Assembly (NCBI GenBank): GCA_913061415.1
Contig: CAJXUD010000001.1
Span: 372,001 to 436,000 of the forward strand
Direction of reading: 5' to 3'
DNA: 64,000 nt
DNA from: an uncultured Oleispira sp.
GTDB lineage: Bacteria > Pseudomonadota > Gammaproteobacteria > Pseudomonadales > Oceanobacteraceae
In this document: positions 26,271 to 34,764 of the stretch, one piece after another
How positions within the stretch are numbered: the stretch's first letter is position 1
Layout of the letters: every line of letters begins with the position of its first letter
Made by a program: the position numbers and the translations under genes
The notes under the pieces: model-generated
What the model was told of the DNA's origin: nothing
The model's database searches: none
Seen by the model: the letters and a program-made list of their open reading frames with translations, nothing else

Positions 26271-26495
26271 GAACTAACATTCCTTGGATGGGGACGGATT
26301 ATACTTTTTAAGAGTGTCTTGTTCGATAATACAGCGTTCAAAGCATCGGTATAAAGCTATAGGTACAACGCTATAGGTATAAGTTATCGATGTACAAGTG
26401 TGCGGTCTATACGGCAGTAGCACGATTTTATTATAGTACGGTTAGTGCGACTGCGCAGCCCAAAAGCATGTGTGTGCTTAAACTATCAGGTGTCG

Positions 26496-27182
26496 CTAGA
26501 ATAACCAAGGTAAAACGATGGCATGCAGTGCGGCAGTGAGGGTCATCGCCATGGCTGAATATGCAGCATATTCTTGGCCGAGTTCAAGGGCGCGGCTGGT
26601 CCCTACTGCGTGAGCGCAGATACCCAAGCTCATGCCGGTAACCTGTGGGCTGTCGAGCTTAAGCCAGTTTAATAGCGCAGGAATAATGGCGGCGCCGATG
26701 ATGCCTGTCACCATAACAAAGGCGGCGGCTAAGGCTGGAAGGCCATTGGTTTGTTCTGTGATGGCAACCGCAACGGGGGTGGTTACCGATTTGCTGGCCA
26801 TTGATAGCGTAATGCTGTCGATACCGATCCAGTAGTGCGTCAGTGCAACGGCAATGGTTACCGTGGTTGCGCTGCCCAGTATGATTGCCAGTAATAAGCG
26901 CAATAGTTGTTTGCGCATGTTATGAAAATGATAAAACAGGGGGATGGCTAAACCGACGACAACAGGCCCAAGGAAAAAGCTCAGTAGTTGGCCACCTTGG
27001 TTGTAGGTGCTGTAGGGCGTGCCGGTTAACCAAAGAATAGAAATAACAATAAAAAAGCCAGACATGACAGGGGGAAGCCAAGGACTATTATTGGATCGTT
27101 GATAAAGTTTTAGGCCTACTAGGTAAGCGCCTAAGGTGACCATGAGCCAGGTGCTGGGCAGTTCTAAAAGATCGGATAGCAT
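26496..27182 (-). CDS. LrgB/CidB/YohK-family membrane protein
   Basis: A 228-residue protein with six or seven hydrophobic helices. The LrgB family pattern SMASKSVTTPVAVAITEQTNGLPALAA at about 125-155 and GTSRALELGQEYAAYSAMAMTLTAA near the C-terminus is clear. In Staphylococcus CidAB/LrgAB modulate murein hydrolase activity and export; in plants and some bacteria relatives carry glycolate or pyruvate. Its start ATG shares one base with the lrgA-like stop (TAATG), indicating translational coupling. Confidence 0.9.
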   Translation of the reverse strand: MLSDLLELPSTWLMVTLGAYLVGLKLYQRSNNSPWLPPVMSGFFIVISILWLTGTPYSTYNQGGQLLSFFLGPVVVGLAIPLFYHFHNMRKQLLRLLLAIILGSATTVTIAVALTHYWIGIDSITLSMASKSVTTPVAVAITEQTNGLPALAAAFVMVTGIIGAAIIPALLNWLKLDSPQVTGMSLGICAHAVGTSRALELGQEYAAYSAMAMTLTAALHAIVLPWLF

Positions 27183-27514
27183 TATTTGTTATTCCACCTC
27201 AAAACAAGTGCTGTTACAAGAACACCAGGAATTAAGCTGATTGTTAAAATAAGAAGGAGCTTTAGACCATGCTGTTCGATAATGTCTATCTGAGTTAATA
27301 AACCAGCACTGATTGGAATAATAAATAGGGGTAATAAGGGAGAAAGCGAGTTGGACGCTAATTCAATCGATTTGGGTATTTTGTTTCTTAAGATAATTAT
27401 GATCAGCAAGAGAACCATGCCGATGATCGAACTAGGGACGGGGATGGCAATCCAAGATTGGATTGCCTCACCGAGAACAAGAAAAACTAAAAGAGCAAAT
27501 AGTCCTGCTAGCAT
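27182..27514 (-). CDS. LrgA/CidA/YohJ-family membrane protein
   Basis: A 110-residue protein with four hydrophobic segments; FLVLGEAIQSWIAIPVPSSIIGMVLLLIIIIL matches the holin-like LrgA/CidA family. The start is ATG 27514 (MLAGLFALL). An in-frame extension to 27610 reads through the tRNA-Leu gene and is spurious. Its ATG lies only 17 bases downstream of the tRNA 3' end, leaving little room for a separate promoter. It is coupled to the lrgB-like gene by a one-base overlap. Confidence 0.9.
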   Translation of the reverse strand: MLAGLFALLVFLVLGEAIQSWIAIPVPSSIIGMVLLLIIIILRNKIPKSIELASNSLSPLLPLFIIPISAGLLTQIDIIEQHGLKLLLILTISLIPGVLVTALVLRWNNK

Positions 27515-27531
27515 ATTCTCATTCTTTATTT

Positions 27532-27616
27532 TGGTACGGAAGGAGAGACTTGAACTCTCACACCTTACGGCACTAGAACCTAAATCTAGCGTGTCTACCA
27601 ATTCCACCACTTCCGC
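27532..27616 (-). tRNA. tRNA-Leu (anticodon UAG)
   Basis: Reading the minus strand, an 85-base tRNA begins GCGGAAG and ends CTTCCGT-A-CCA, with the acceptor stem fully paired (one G-U) and CCA encoded. The anticodon arm is CTAGA-TTTAGGT-TCTAG, placing TAG as anticodon. A long variable arm (GTGCCGTAAGGTGT) and T-arm GAGAGTTCAAGTCTCTC identify a class II tRNA, tRNA-Leu. Confidence 0.96.
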
Positions 27617-27629
27617 TTAGGCTGCGCAT

Positions 27630-27656
27630 AGTATAGAGACTCCCTAGGCGTGTCCA
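27630..27656 (-). promoter_or_regulatory. Probable tRNA-Leu promoter
   Basis: On the minus strand TGGACA (27656-27651) and TATACT (27635-27630) are separated by 15 bases, with transcription expected to start a few bases before the tRNA 5' end at 27616. Spacing is short, so confidence is moderate. It may also drive the lrgAB-like pair. Confidence 0.5.
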
Positions 27657-28067
27657 GTACTTTATTAAATTAATTTCATTTTATGTGTTTTTTATTTCGA
27701 CAGGCGATCAATTCTTTGGATATAGAAATGCTTATTGGGAGTGAAAGGCTACAGCTTTGATAACTACCGATTGCAGGCCTAGCAAGGGTTTGAGCTGAAA
27801 TAGATCGACGATACCGGCTGCGATCATGTTTACATTTATGCTATGAGTAAGGTGTGCAAATGACGGCAAAGAACTTTTTTGGTTATCGTTCGATCGTGAT
27901 GCCAGTAAAGGCTTTTCTTAATTGATGGCGTTGAGTGGCTATTGGCAATTGTAAGAGATAGCGACTCTTCTGTTGTCGTGTAATGCTTGTTGCTATGATA
28001 ATGACCATCATAGGCTTGGCTTGCAGAGTTGAGGCTGGCTATCATTCAACAAGGATTTGAGCGTTTT
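27657..28067. other. Intergenic region without supported gene
   Basis: About 410 bases between the divergent tRNA-Leu transcription unit and the AI-2E-family permease. Open frames here have no family resemblance. A small inverted repeat (CTATGAT...ATCATAG, 27993-28013) lies about 55 bases before the permease start and could be an operator. Nothing else is evident. Confidence 0.4.
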
Positions 28068-29081
28068 ATGGATACACCTTTAACTAAATACAGTGTGCTG
28101 GTGAATGTCGCGGCCTTCATTGTGATTGTTGCCGGATTAAAAGCCGCCACACAGTTGCTTGTTCCCTTTCTATTAGCCGTATTTATTGCCGTTTTGTGTG
28201 CGCCTATGATGATGTTTTTGAAAAGAAAGCATGTCCCCTCGATTATTTCCTTGTTATTGGTGGCGGTTCTATTTTTTGTTATTACCATCACGCTAGGTAC
28301 GGTAATGGGAACAAGCTTGGCCGCTTTTTATCAAGACTTGCCAGAATATGAGCAAAAATTACAACAGCAGGGCGCGATCGTCGTTACCGCATTGAATGGC
28401 TTTGGTATAGAGGTTGATGAGGCGACGTTGACCAACTATATCGACCCAGGCGCAGCGATGAAAATGGTCGCTAAGGTATTCAGTGGTTTGGGTGGAGTAC
28501 TGACGAATGCTTTTCTGATTTTGTTTACGGTGGTCTTTATTTTATTAGAAGCGTCTGATTTTCCAGAAAAACTAAAGCGAGCCTTAGGAGATAAGACCAG
28601 TGCCCTTGATCAATATAAGAGCTTTAGTGATTCGGTTCAGCGCTATTTATTAATCAAAACCTTGGTCAGTATTGGAACCGGAATCGTTGTTGGTATTACG
28701 CTGGCGTGGATGGGAGTGGATTACGCTATTTTATGGGCTGTGATTGCCTTTTTATTGAATTTTATTCCAAATATCGGTTCGATTATTGCGGCGGTTCCCC
28801 CGATGTTGATTGCCTTGATTCAGCTTGGGCCTATGAGTGCGATGCTGGTGGCAGGGCTGTATGTTGGGGTTAATGTACTCTTTGGAAATGTGATTGAGCC
28901 ACGGTTTATGGGGCGTTCTTTAGGGCTGTCGACCTTGGTTGTCTTCGTCTCCTTGGTTTTCTGGGGTTGGATCTTTGGCCCTGTTGGGATGCTGCTTTCA
29001 ATTCCTTTAACCATGGTGGTTAAAATTGCTTTAGAAAGTAGTGAAAAGAACCGCTGGGTTGCGATATTGCTGGGTCATTAG
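28068..29081 (+). CDS. AI-2E transporter family (PerM/TqsA-type) permease
   Basis: A 337-residue membrane protein. ATG 28068 (MDTPLTKYSVL) is preferred; AAGGA occurs upstream and a TTG at 28029 is less likely. The family pattern is seen in the N-terminal two-helix block (ATQLLVPFLLAVFIAVLCAPMM), the amphipathic central region (about 80-150), and the C-terminal FLLNFIPNIGSIIAAVPPMLIAL and GNVIEPRFMGRSLGLS motifs. Members export AI-2 or act as Na+(Li+)/H+ antiporters; which applies here cannot be told. Followed by a terminator. Confidence 0.92.
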   Translation: MDTPLTKYSVLVNVAAFIVIVAGLKAATQLLVPFLLAVFIAVLCAPMMMFLKRKHVPSIISLLLVAVLFFVITITLGTVMGTSLAAFYQDLPEYEQKLQQQGAIVVTALNGFGIEVDEATLTNYIDPGAAMKMVAKVFSGLGGVLTNAFLILFTVVFILLEASDFPEKLKRALGDKTSALDQYKSFSDSVQRYLLIKTLVSIGTGIVVGITLAWMGVDYAILWAVIAFLLNFIPNIGSIIAAVPPMLIALIQLGPMSAMLVAGLYVGVNVLFGNVIEPRFMGRSLGLSTLVVFVSLVFWGWIFGPVGMLLSIPLTMVVKIALESSEKNRWVAILLGH

Positions 29082-29108
29082 AACGGCAGCCTTTTCATGT
29101 TTAGCGTA

Positions 29109-29140
29109 AGGAAGGGTAAAACCCTTCCCCTTATTTATTT
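29109..29140 (+). terminator. Intrinsic terminator after AI-2E-family gene
   Basis: GGAAGGGT, loop AAA, ACCCTTCC, then CCTTATTTATTTT. A perfect 8-base stem with a T-rich tail. Confidence 0.85.
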
Positions 29141-29209
29141 TCTCGCATTACACTCTTTACTAGAAGCATATAGAGGCAAGTGCGGTTTAGAGGCAGGAGT
29201 GCTGAAAAA

Positions 29210-29905
29210 GTGAGCGAAATGTATCAAATTTTATTAATCGATGATGATTATGAATTAGGCGAATTATTGCAGGAATACCTTGCAATGGAAGGCTACCAAT
29301 TGGCTGTTTGCCATGATGGTGAGTCTGGTTTAGCTGCGGCGCTCACAGGCCAGTATGATCTGGTTTTGTTGGATGTCATGTTGCCTAAAATGAATGGTTT
29401 TGATGTGCTGAAACAGTTGCGTACCGAGTCCATGCTGCCTGTGATTATGCTGACGGCGCGTGGCGATAGTGTCGATCGTGTATTGGGTCTTGAACATGGT
29501 GCTGACGATTATATTCCGAAGCCCTATCATCACCATGAGCTGGTGGCTCGCATTAAAGCCTTGTTTCGGCGCATAGAAGCGGGTCAGCCCAAGGTTGCGA
29601 ATGCATGGCTGCAAGTTGATGAGCTAAAGCTGCACAAAGCGACTCGAAGTGTGAGGTTGCATGACGAAGAGGTTGAATTAACTGGCGCTGAATTTGGTGT
29701 TTTATTGACCTTGCTAGAGAGCGCGGGTGAAGTCGTCGACAAAGAAGTTCTATCGCAGAGTGCATTAGGGCGACGTTTGAGCGCTTTTGACCGCAGCATT
29801 GATATGCACGTGAGTAACTTGCGTAAGAAGCTGGGCGAACGTAATGACGGCAAAGCGTATATTAAAACCGTACGCGGCCAAGGTTATATCTTGGTTCAAG
29901 ATTAG
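29210..29905 (+). CDS. cpxR: CpxR-like OmpR-family response regulator
   Basis: About 231 residues. GTG 29210 is favoured because AGGAG lies 10 bases upstream; ATG 29219 (MYQILLIDDD) matches the E. coli CpxR N-terminus and is the alternative. Receiver domain with acidic pair DDD, phospho-Asp in VLLDVMLPKMNG, and KPYHHHELVARI; winged-helix DNA-binding domain at the C-terminus (ELTGAEFGVLLTLLE, FDRSIDMHVSNLRKKLGER, IKTVRGQGYIL). These details resemble E. coli CpxR closely. It should control envelope-stress genes. The kinase gene follows 59 bases downstream. Confidence 0.9.
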   Translation: MSEMYQILLIDDDYELGELLQEYLAMEGYQLAVCHDGESGLAAALTGQYDLVLLDVMLPKMNGFDVLKQLRTESMLPVIMLTARGDSVDRVLGLEHGADDYIPKPYHHHELVARIKALFRRIEAGQPKVANAWLQVDELKLHKATRSVRLHDEEVELTGAEFGVLLTLLESAGEVVDKEVLSQSALGRRLSAFDRSIDMHVSNLRKKLGERNDGKAYIKTVRGQGYILVQD

Positions 29906-29964
29906 TGTCGTGAGTCTAATTGACTTTAGATACCTAAAATATTTAGTTTAATTCAGGCACTGCT

Positions 29965-31305
29965 ATGCGCTGGCGTAATTCGTTATTTATTAAAATCTTT
30001 CTATGGTTCTGGATTGTTGTCGTCATCAGTATGACTGTCGCGAGCGTTTCGTTTCAGTGGCTACAGGATGATTTTCATCGCCCACTTCATGTGCGAGAAC
30101 AGATCTTATTGCAGCGCATTGCCGAAAATGTAAAACCTTTGACGATCAAAAAACGAGGGTTATGGTCCCGTTTGGAACCTGGTTGGAATATCGTTAAGTT
30201 TGAGGAGTCTCAAATTAATGATCTCCCGCATGATGTGGCTGAGTTTTATGAGCATGCTGTGGCCGAACAGCAATCGCTGTGGGGGCAAGAAGACGGCTAT
30301 ATGATGATGGGGCCATTAGTTCATCGTGACCAAATTTATATTGCAGTTAGTCGCTATCATTGGCGCCATTCTCTTGATGAAGGAGAGCGCTGGTTGATTC
30401 CTTTCTTAGTCGTGGTGATGGTGTCTTTCTTGTGCGGTTTATTGGCTTGGCACTTAACTAGCCCTATTCGCCGATTACAGCAAGCCGCGAAGAAGCTCAG
30501 CGCAGGAGATTTTGATATCTCTGATTTGAGATCTAATTTAAATCGTGGGGATGAGTTGGGTGATTTGTCGGTCGAATTTGTCGAAATGGCAGATTCGTTA
30601 CAACGCTTATTGCAAAGTCATCGGCAGTTATTACGTGATGTTTCGCATGAATTACGTTCGCCGTTAACGCGCTTGCAGATTGCATTAGGCATTGCGCGCA
30701 AAAAAGATGTGGCTAATACACTTCAAGCAGAGCACGATCGTATTGAGCGCGCGTCAGGGCAAGTAGCGAACTTAGTCACGCAGATTCTTGATTTGGCCAA
30801 GCTACAGCAAGAGGGTGAGCTAACGACCGAGAAGTTAGACCTTGTTCGGTTATTTAAGATGTGGCTGCAAGATGCTGAGTTAGAGTTGGCGGCAAAGCAA
30901 CTAACTGTCGATTGGCAATTAGATACTGATGAAGTTTTCTTTCCGATTGATGTGGTCTTGATGCAGCGGGCTTTTGATAACGTATTACGCAATGCGATTC
31001 GGTTTAGCCCTAAAGGTGGCGTATTAACCTTGAGTCTGCATCAAACAGAGCATCAATTGACCTTTAGTATCAGCGACCAAGGCTCTGGGGTGAGTGAAGA
31101 TCAGTTAGAGGACATTTTCTCTCCATTTACCCAGGCAGATCAGTCAAGAAGCCATGCGAGTAGTGGTTATGGTGGCGGCTATGGGATTGGTTTGGCGATG
31201 GTTCAGCGTATTTTAAATATGCACCATGGTGAGGTTCGGGCTCGAAATATTTCGGGCTCTGGTTTGTGCGTGGAATGGTCGCTCCCTAACCGAATTAAAG
31301 CTTAA
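29965..31305 (+). CDS. cpxA: CpxA-like sensor histidine kinase
   Basis: A 446-residue two-helix membrane kinase: transmembrane segments at about 10-30 and 143-163, periplasmic sensor about 31-142, HAMP about 164-217, HisKA with His228 (RDVSHELRSPLTRLQIALG), HATPase with N box (NVLRNAIRFSPKG), G1 (DQGSGVSEDQLEDIF) and G2 (GGGYGIGLAMV). The H-box context resembles E. coli CpxA (SHELRTPLTRLQ). Periplasmic region shorter than many CpxA. With the preceding regulator it forms an envelope-stress two-component system; no cpxP gene adjoins. Confidence 0.9.
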   Translation: MRWRNSLFIKIFLWFWIVVVISMTVASVSFQWLQDDFHRPLHVREQILLQRIAENVKPLTIKKRGLWSRLEPGWNIVKFEESQINDLPHDVAEFYEHAVAEQQSLWGQEDGYMMMGPLVHRDQIYIAVSRYHWRHSLDEGERWLIPFLVVVMVSFLCGLLAWHLTSPIRRLQQAAKKLSAGDFDISDLRSNLNRGDELGDLSVEFVEMADSLQRLLQSHRQLLRDVSHELRSPLTRLQIALGIARKKDVANTLQAEHDRIERASGQVANLVTQILDLAKLQQEGELTTEKLDLVRLFKMWLQDAELELAAKQLTVDWQLDTDEVFFPIDVVLMQRAFDNVLRNAIRFSPKGGVLTLSLHQTEHQLTFSISDQGSGVSEDQLEDIFSPFTQADQSRSHASSGYGGGYGIGLAMVQRILNMHHGEVRARNISGSGLCVEWSLPNRIKA

Positions 31306-31429
31306 TAAGTGATTTAACGACAAAGTAAAATAAGTAACAAACGATGAGAGGTACTTGATTTCCCACCTGCTTTTTTGGTACTTTCGTACAATAAAAATAA
31401 ATATCGATTGAATCTTCTGTGAGAAGTTT

Positions 31430-31738
31430 ATGAAACATCCTATTACCCTTGCCGCAATATTAACGTTTGCCAGTCTTTCCAGCTGGGCGATCGACCCGTT
31501 TACCGTCGAACTTTATCAGACTAGTTGTAAAATTTGTCATGCAGAAGCCGTGGGCGGAGCGCCTAAGAGCTTTGATGCTTCTGCTTGGGCAGAGCGCTTA
31601 TCAAAGGGCAAAGAAGTGCTGCTAGCGAATGCGATTGGTGGTTATAAAGGGATGCCTCCTCTGGGGATGTGCAGTGATTGCACTCAAGAAGACTTGGTTG
31701 ATTTAATTAATTACATGTCTTCAGAAAAGGCGCAATAA
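31430..31738 (+). CDS. Small periplasmic c-type cytochrome
   Basis: A 102-residue cytochrome c. A signal peptide of about 20 residues (MKHPITLAAILTFASLSSWA) is followed by heme site CKICH at 33-37; Met75 in KGMPPLGM is the probable axial ligand, and an additional pair C81-x-x-C84 is as in cytochrome c5. It is directly followed, two bases later, by a flavoprotein gene, so it is likely the electron acceptor of that enzyme. GAGAAG precedes the ATG. Confidence 0.9.
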   Translation: MKHPITLAAILTFASLSSWAIDPFTVELYQTSCKICHAEAVGGAPKSFDASAWAERLSKGKEVLLANAIGGYKGMPPLGMCSDCTQEDLVDLINYMSSEKAQ

Positions 31739-31740
31739 TT

Positions 31741-33162
31741 ATGGATATTAAGAACCTTAAGCTATCTCGTCGACATGCATTAAAAACGGTTGGTGCCGGC
31801 ATTATTGCAGGTGCTGCTGGCTCAACAGGGTGCAGTAGTACACCTGAAAAATCCAAAGGCCCGCAGCCCATTAATGGCATTATGCCTTGGTCTAACTGGT
31901 CGGGAAATCAAGTTAGTTATCCTACTGAGCGCGCGCGCCCACGTAACTTAGACGCTTTGGTTAAGTTGCTAAAAGAGACCGATGGAAAAATTCGTGCGGT
32001 CGGTGCAGGACATAGTTTTAGTGCATTGGTACCGACGGATGAAACGATGTTATCAATGGCGCGCTTTCGTGGCATTAGTCATATCAATCACGAGACTAAA
32101 GAAGTAACCGCAGGTGCGGGTACTCGCTTAGCGGCACTCGGCGATGAGCTTTGGGAAAATGATCTTGGCATGATCAATATGCCGGATATTAATACGCAGG
32201 GGTTAGCAGGTGCGATTGCAACGTCTACTCACGGTACGGGTCAACAGTTTGGTTCCCTTTCCAGTTTTGTTACGGGCCTGACATTAGTGACCGCGAGTGG
32301 CGAGGTGATGAAGTGCAGTGCCACGGAAAATAAAGATGTTTTTGATGCGGCGCGTTGCAATATCGGTTCGTTAGGTATTATTACTGATCTGACGTTAAAG
32401 GTTCGAGATACTTATTACCTTAAAGAACGATCTGAAATGCTGCCTATTGAAGAAGCCTTTGAGAAAATGGAAAAACTGCACCTAACAAAGAGTCGATTTG
32501 AGGCGTACGGGCTTCCTCATGCCAAGCACATGCTTCTCATTGAATTTGAGGAAGTCAGCAAAGAAGAATCTGACGCGAATCAGAGTGAGGCCGTATCGGG
32601 TGACGCTTACGAGACTTTCCGCACGCTAGCGGATGTGATTGATATGATGCCGTTTATGCGTGATATCGTGATGAACATCGCTCCGCGCACCGTGGGTATT
32701 GAAGAGCGTTATGGTCCTTGGAATAAAGTTTTCGGTAATGTGCGTGATATGCGTTTTAACGAAATGGAGTACACAGTACCGGCTGAAGATGGCTTGGCGT
32801 GTTTTCGCGAGGTCCTTAATACGATAAAAGAGAAAGACATTGATATTATTTTCCCGATTGAATATCGCTATGTCGATGAGGATGATATTTGGTTGAGCCA
32901 GTTTTATAAGCGCCCTGGGGCTGCTATCTCTGTCCACAACTTCCATGATAAGCCTTATATGACCTACTTTGCAGAGATGGAGGCTATCTTTGATCGTTAT
33001 CAAGGGCGTCCACACTGGGGTAAAATTCATACTAAAACGGCCGAAGAGTTTGCCGCTCTGTATCCGCAATGGGAAGCTTTTAAAGCGGTGCGTCAGAGAC
33101 TTGATCCTAACCGCCGCTTTATTAACAAGCATCTGGATAGAATATTCCCAGTATCGAGTTAA
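31741..33162 (+). CDS. Tat-exported FAD-linked oxidase, aldonolactone-oxidase-like
   Basis: A 473-residue flavoprotein of the FAD_binding_4 (PCMH/VAO) fold with a C-terminal D-arabinono-1,4-lactone oxidase domain. N-terminus contains twin arginines (SRRHALK) then a hydrophobic stretch and STGCSS, so it looks like a Tat-exported lipoprotein. FAD-binding: AVGAGHSFSALVPTDE at about 80-96 and NTQGLAGAIATSTHGTG at about 152-170 (the His in the latter is the usual covalent-FAD region). C-terminal RPHWGK and LDPNRRFINKHL match the ALO domain. It likely oxidises a sugar lactone or related polyol in the periplasm and passes electrons to the cytochrome encoded upstream. Substrate is inference. Confidence 0.88.
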   Translation: MDIKNLKLSRRHALKTVGAGIIAGAAGSTGCSSTPEKSKGPQPINGIMPWSNWSGNQVSYPTERARPRNLDALVKLLKETDGKIRAVGAGHSFSALVPTDETMLSMARFRGISHINHETKEVTAGAGTRLAALGDELWENDLGMINMPDINTQGLAGAIATSTHGTGQQFGSLSSFVTGLTLVTASGEVMKCSATENKDVFDAARCNIGSLGIITDLTLKVRDTYYLKERSEMLPIEEAFEKMEKLHLTKSRFEAYGLPHAKHMLLIEFEEVSKEESDANQSEAVSGDAYETFRTLADVIDMMPFMRDIVMNIAPRTVGIEERYGPWNKVFGNVRDMRFNEMEYTVPAEDGLACFREVLNTIKEKDIDIIFPIEYRYVDEDDIWLSQFYKRPGAAISVHNFHDKPYMTYFAEMEAIFDRYQGRPHWGKIHTKTAEEFAALYPQWEAFKAVRQRLDPNRRFINKHLDRIFPVSS

Positions 33163-33328
33163 TTACTGACGAGTAGCAAAAAACCATCAAAATATGATCG
33201 ATTTTGCCAGCTTTGCTGGATTTATTGGTCAAATTTTGGTATTTATTGTCGCACTTTTATACAAGCCAAGCGTTTTGCTTGGTCTTGTTTTAGCCTCCAT
33301 CGAAAATTACGGAAATTGGAAGAGCAAA

Positions 33329-34591
33329 ATGTCTGAAGATATGAAGCAAGCTGCCCTCGATTATCATGAGTTTCCTAAGCCAGGTAAGATCAGTATTGAA
33401 CTGTCTACACCAGCTCAAACTTCTCGTGATCTAGCCTTAGCCTATAGCCCAGGTGTTGCTGAGCCAGTTAAAGCTATCGCTGCAAACCCAGAAGATGCAT
33501 ACCGCTATACTGGTAAAGGTAACCTTGTTGCCGTTATTACCGATGGTTCTGCAATTTTAGGTCTTGGTAACCTAGGTCCATTGGCGTCTAAGCCTGTGAT
33601 GGAAGGTAAGTCTCTATTATTCAAGCGTTTTGCGGGTGTTGACTCGATTGACGTTGAAGTTGAATCTGAAAGCCCACAAGCTTTCATCGATACTGTACGT
33701 CGCATTGCGAATACCTATGGCGGTATTAACCTAGAAGATATCAAAGCACCAGAGTGTTTTGAAATCGAACGTACTTTGATCGAACAGTGTTCTATTCCTG
33801 TTTTTCATGATGACCAGCACGGTACAGCGATTGTAACGGTTGCAGGTATGATCAACGCGTTGGAAATTCAAGGTAAGAAGATAGAAGATGCAACCATGAC
33901 CGTTCTTGGTGCTGGTGCAGCTGCAATCTCTTGTTCTAAGCTTTTGATCCTTGCGGGCATGAAGCCAGAAAACATCTTTATGATTGACCGCAAGGGTGTT
34001 ATTCACTCCGGCCGTGATGACTTGAACCAATACAAAGCCATGTTCGCTGTAGAAACTGACAAGCGTACTTTGGCAGATGCTATGGACGGTGCTGACATCT
34101 TCCTAGGTCTTTCTGGTCCTAACTTGCTTGCACCAGAATTGTTGAAAACAATGGCGCCAAACCCAATTGTTTTTGCATGTTCTAACCCAGATCCAGAAAT
34201 CGCGCCTGCTCTTGCGCACGAAGTTCGTGATGACTTGATTATGTCGACTGGCCGTTCTGATTTCCCTAACCAGGTAAATAACGTACTTGGCTTCCCATTC
34301 ATCTTCCGTGGTGCTTTAGACGTTCGTGCTACTGCGATTAACGAAGAGATGAAGTTGGCGGCTGCTTACGCAATTGCTGGTTTGGCGAAAGAGCCTGTTC
34401 CACAAGAAGTATTGACGGCTTATGGCGTTGATTCTTTAGAGCTAGGTCGTGAGTACATTATTCCTAAGCCAACAGACTCTCGTCTATTGGGTGCAGTATC
34501 TGCTGCTGTTGCTAAAGCAGCTGTTGATACGGGTGTTGCTCAGCTTCCATACCCAGCTAACTACCCATTGAACTCTGTTGACGATATCTAA
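33329..34591 (+). CDS. Malic enzyme (NAD(P)-dependent, short form)
   Basis: Oxidative decarboxylation of malate to pyruvate. 420 residues from ATG 33329 (MSEDMKQAALDYHEF; GGAAGAG upstream); an open extension back to 33194 is hydrophobic and not family-like. Motifs: LALAYSPGVAEP, GNLVAVITDGSAILGLGNLG, LEDIKAPECFEIE, FHDDQHGTAIV and the Rossmann loop LGAGAAAISC. It corresponds to the catalytic half of MaeB but lacks the C-terminal phosphotransacetylase-like domain, so it is the short type. Cofactor preference cannot be read. Codon usage looks highly biased, suggesting strong expression. Ends at a strong terminator. Confidence 0.94.
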   Translation: MSEDMKQAALDYHEFPKPGKISIELSTPAQTSRDLALAYSPGVAEPVKAIAANPEDAYRYTGKGNLVAVITDGSAILGLGNLGPLASKPVMEGKSLLFKRFAGVDSIDVEVESESPQAFIDTVRRIANTYGGINLEDIKAPECFEIERTLIEQCSIPVFHDDQHGTAIVTVAGMINALEIQGKKIEDATMTVLGAGAAAISCSKLLILAGMKPENIFMIDRKGVIHSGRDDLNQYKAMFAVETDKRTLADAMDGADIFLGLSGPNLLAPELLKTMAPNPIVFACSNPDPEIAPALAHEVRDDLIMSTGRSDFPNQVNNVLGFPFIFRGALDVRATAINEEMKLAAAYAIAGLAKEPVPQEVLTAYGVDSLELGREYIIPKPTDSRLLGAVSAAVAKAAVDTGVAQLPYPANYPLNSVDDI

Positions 34592-34620
34592 TCTTAGATA
34601 GTGTTTATGAGTTTAAGGTA

Positions 34621-34658
34621 GGCATAAAAAAACCGGCTTAGGCCGGTTTTTTTATGCC
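34621..34658. terminator. Strong intrinsic terminator after malic enzyme
   Basis: GGCATAAAAAAACCGGC, loop TTAG, GCCGGTTTTTTTATGCC: perfect 17-base arms including A/T runs, functional in both directions (malic enzyme plus, mrcA minus). Confidence 0.95.
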
Positions 34659-34687
34659 TGTAATTTGAGGTGGAGAATAAATTACAG
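34658..34687. repeat. Second hairpin next to terminator
   Basis: CTGTAATTT (34658-34666) and AAATTACAG (34679-34687), perfect 9-base arms and 12-base loop, directly adjoining the terminator on the side of the mrcA stop. No T-run. Confidence 0.75.
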
Positions 34688-34764
34688 CTAGGTAAATAGT
34701 ATGAGCGGGCTTGTATTACAAAGCGATACTAAAAGGTTCAGTATAAAGTATCAGCAGGGCTAAG

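Noticed and set aside
27515-27610. In-frame N-terminal extension of the LrgA-like protein (MVELVDTLDLGSS...)
   Set aside because: It is a translation of the tRNA-Leu gene; the true start is ATG 27514.
32626-33132. 168-codon minus-strand open frame inside the lactone-oxidase-like gene
   Set aside because: It is antisense to a well-supported flavoprotein gene and shows no domain.
33194-33328. Hydrophobic N-terminal extension of malic enzyme
   Set aside because: The family N-terminus starts at ATG 33329 with a good ribosome site; the extension resembles untranslated leader.
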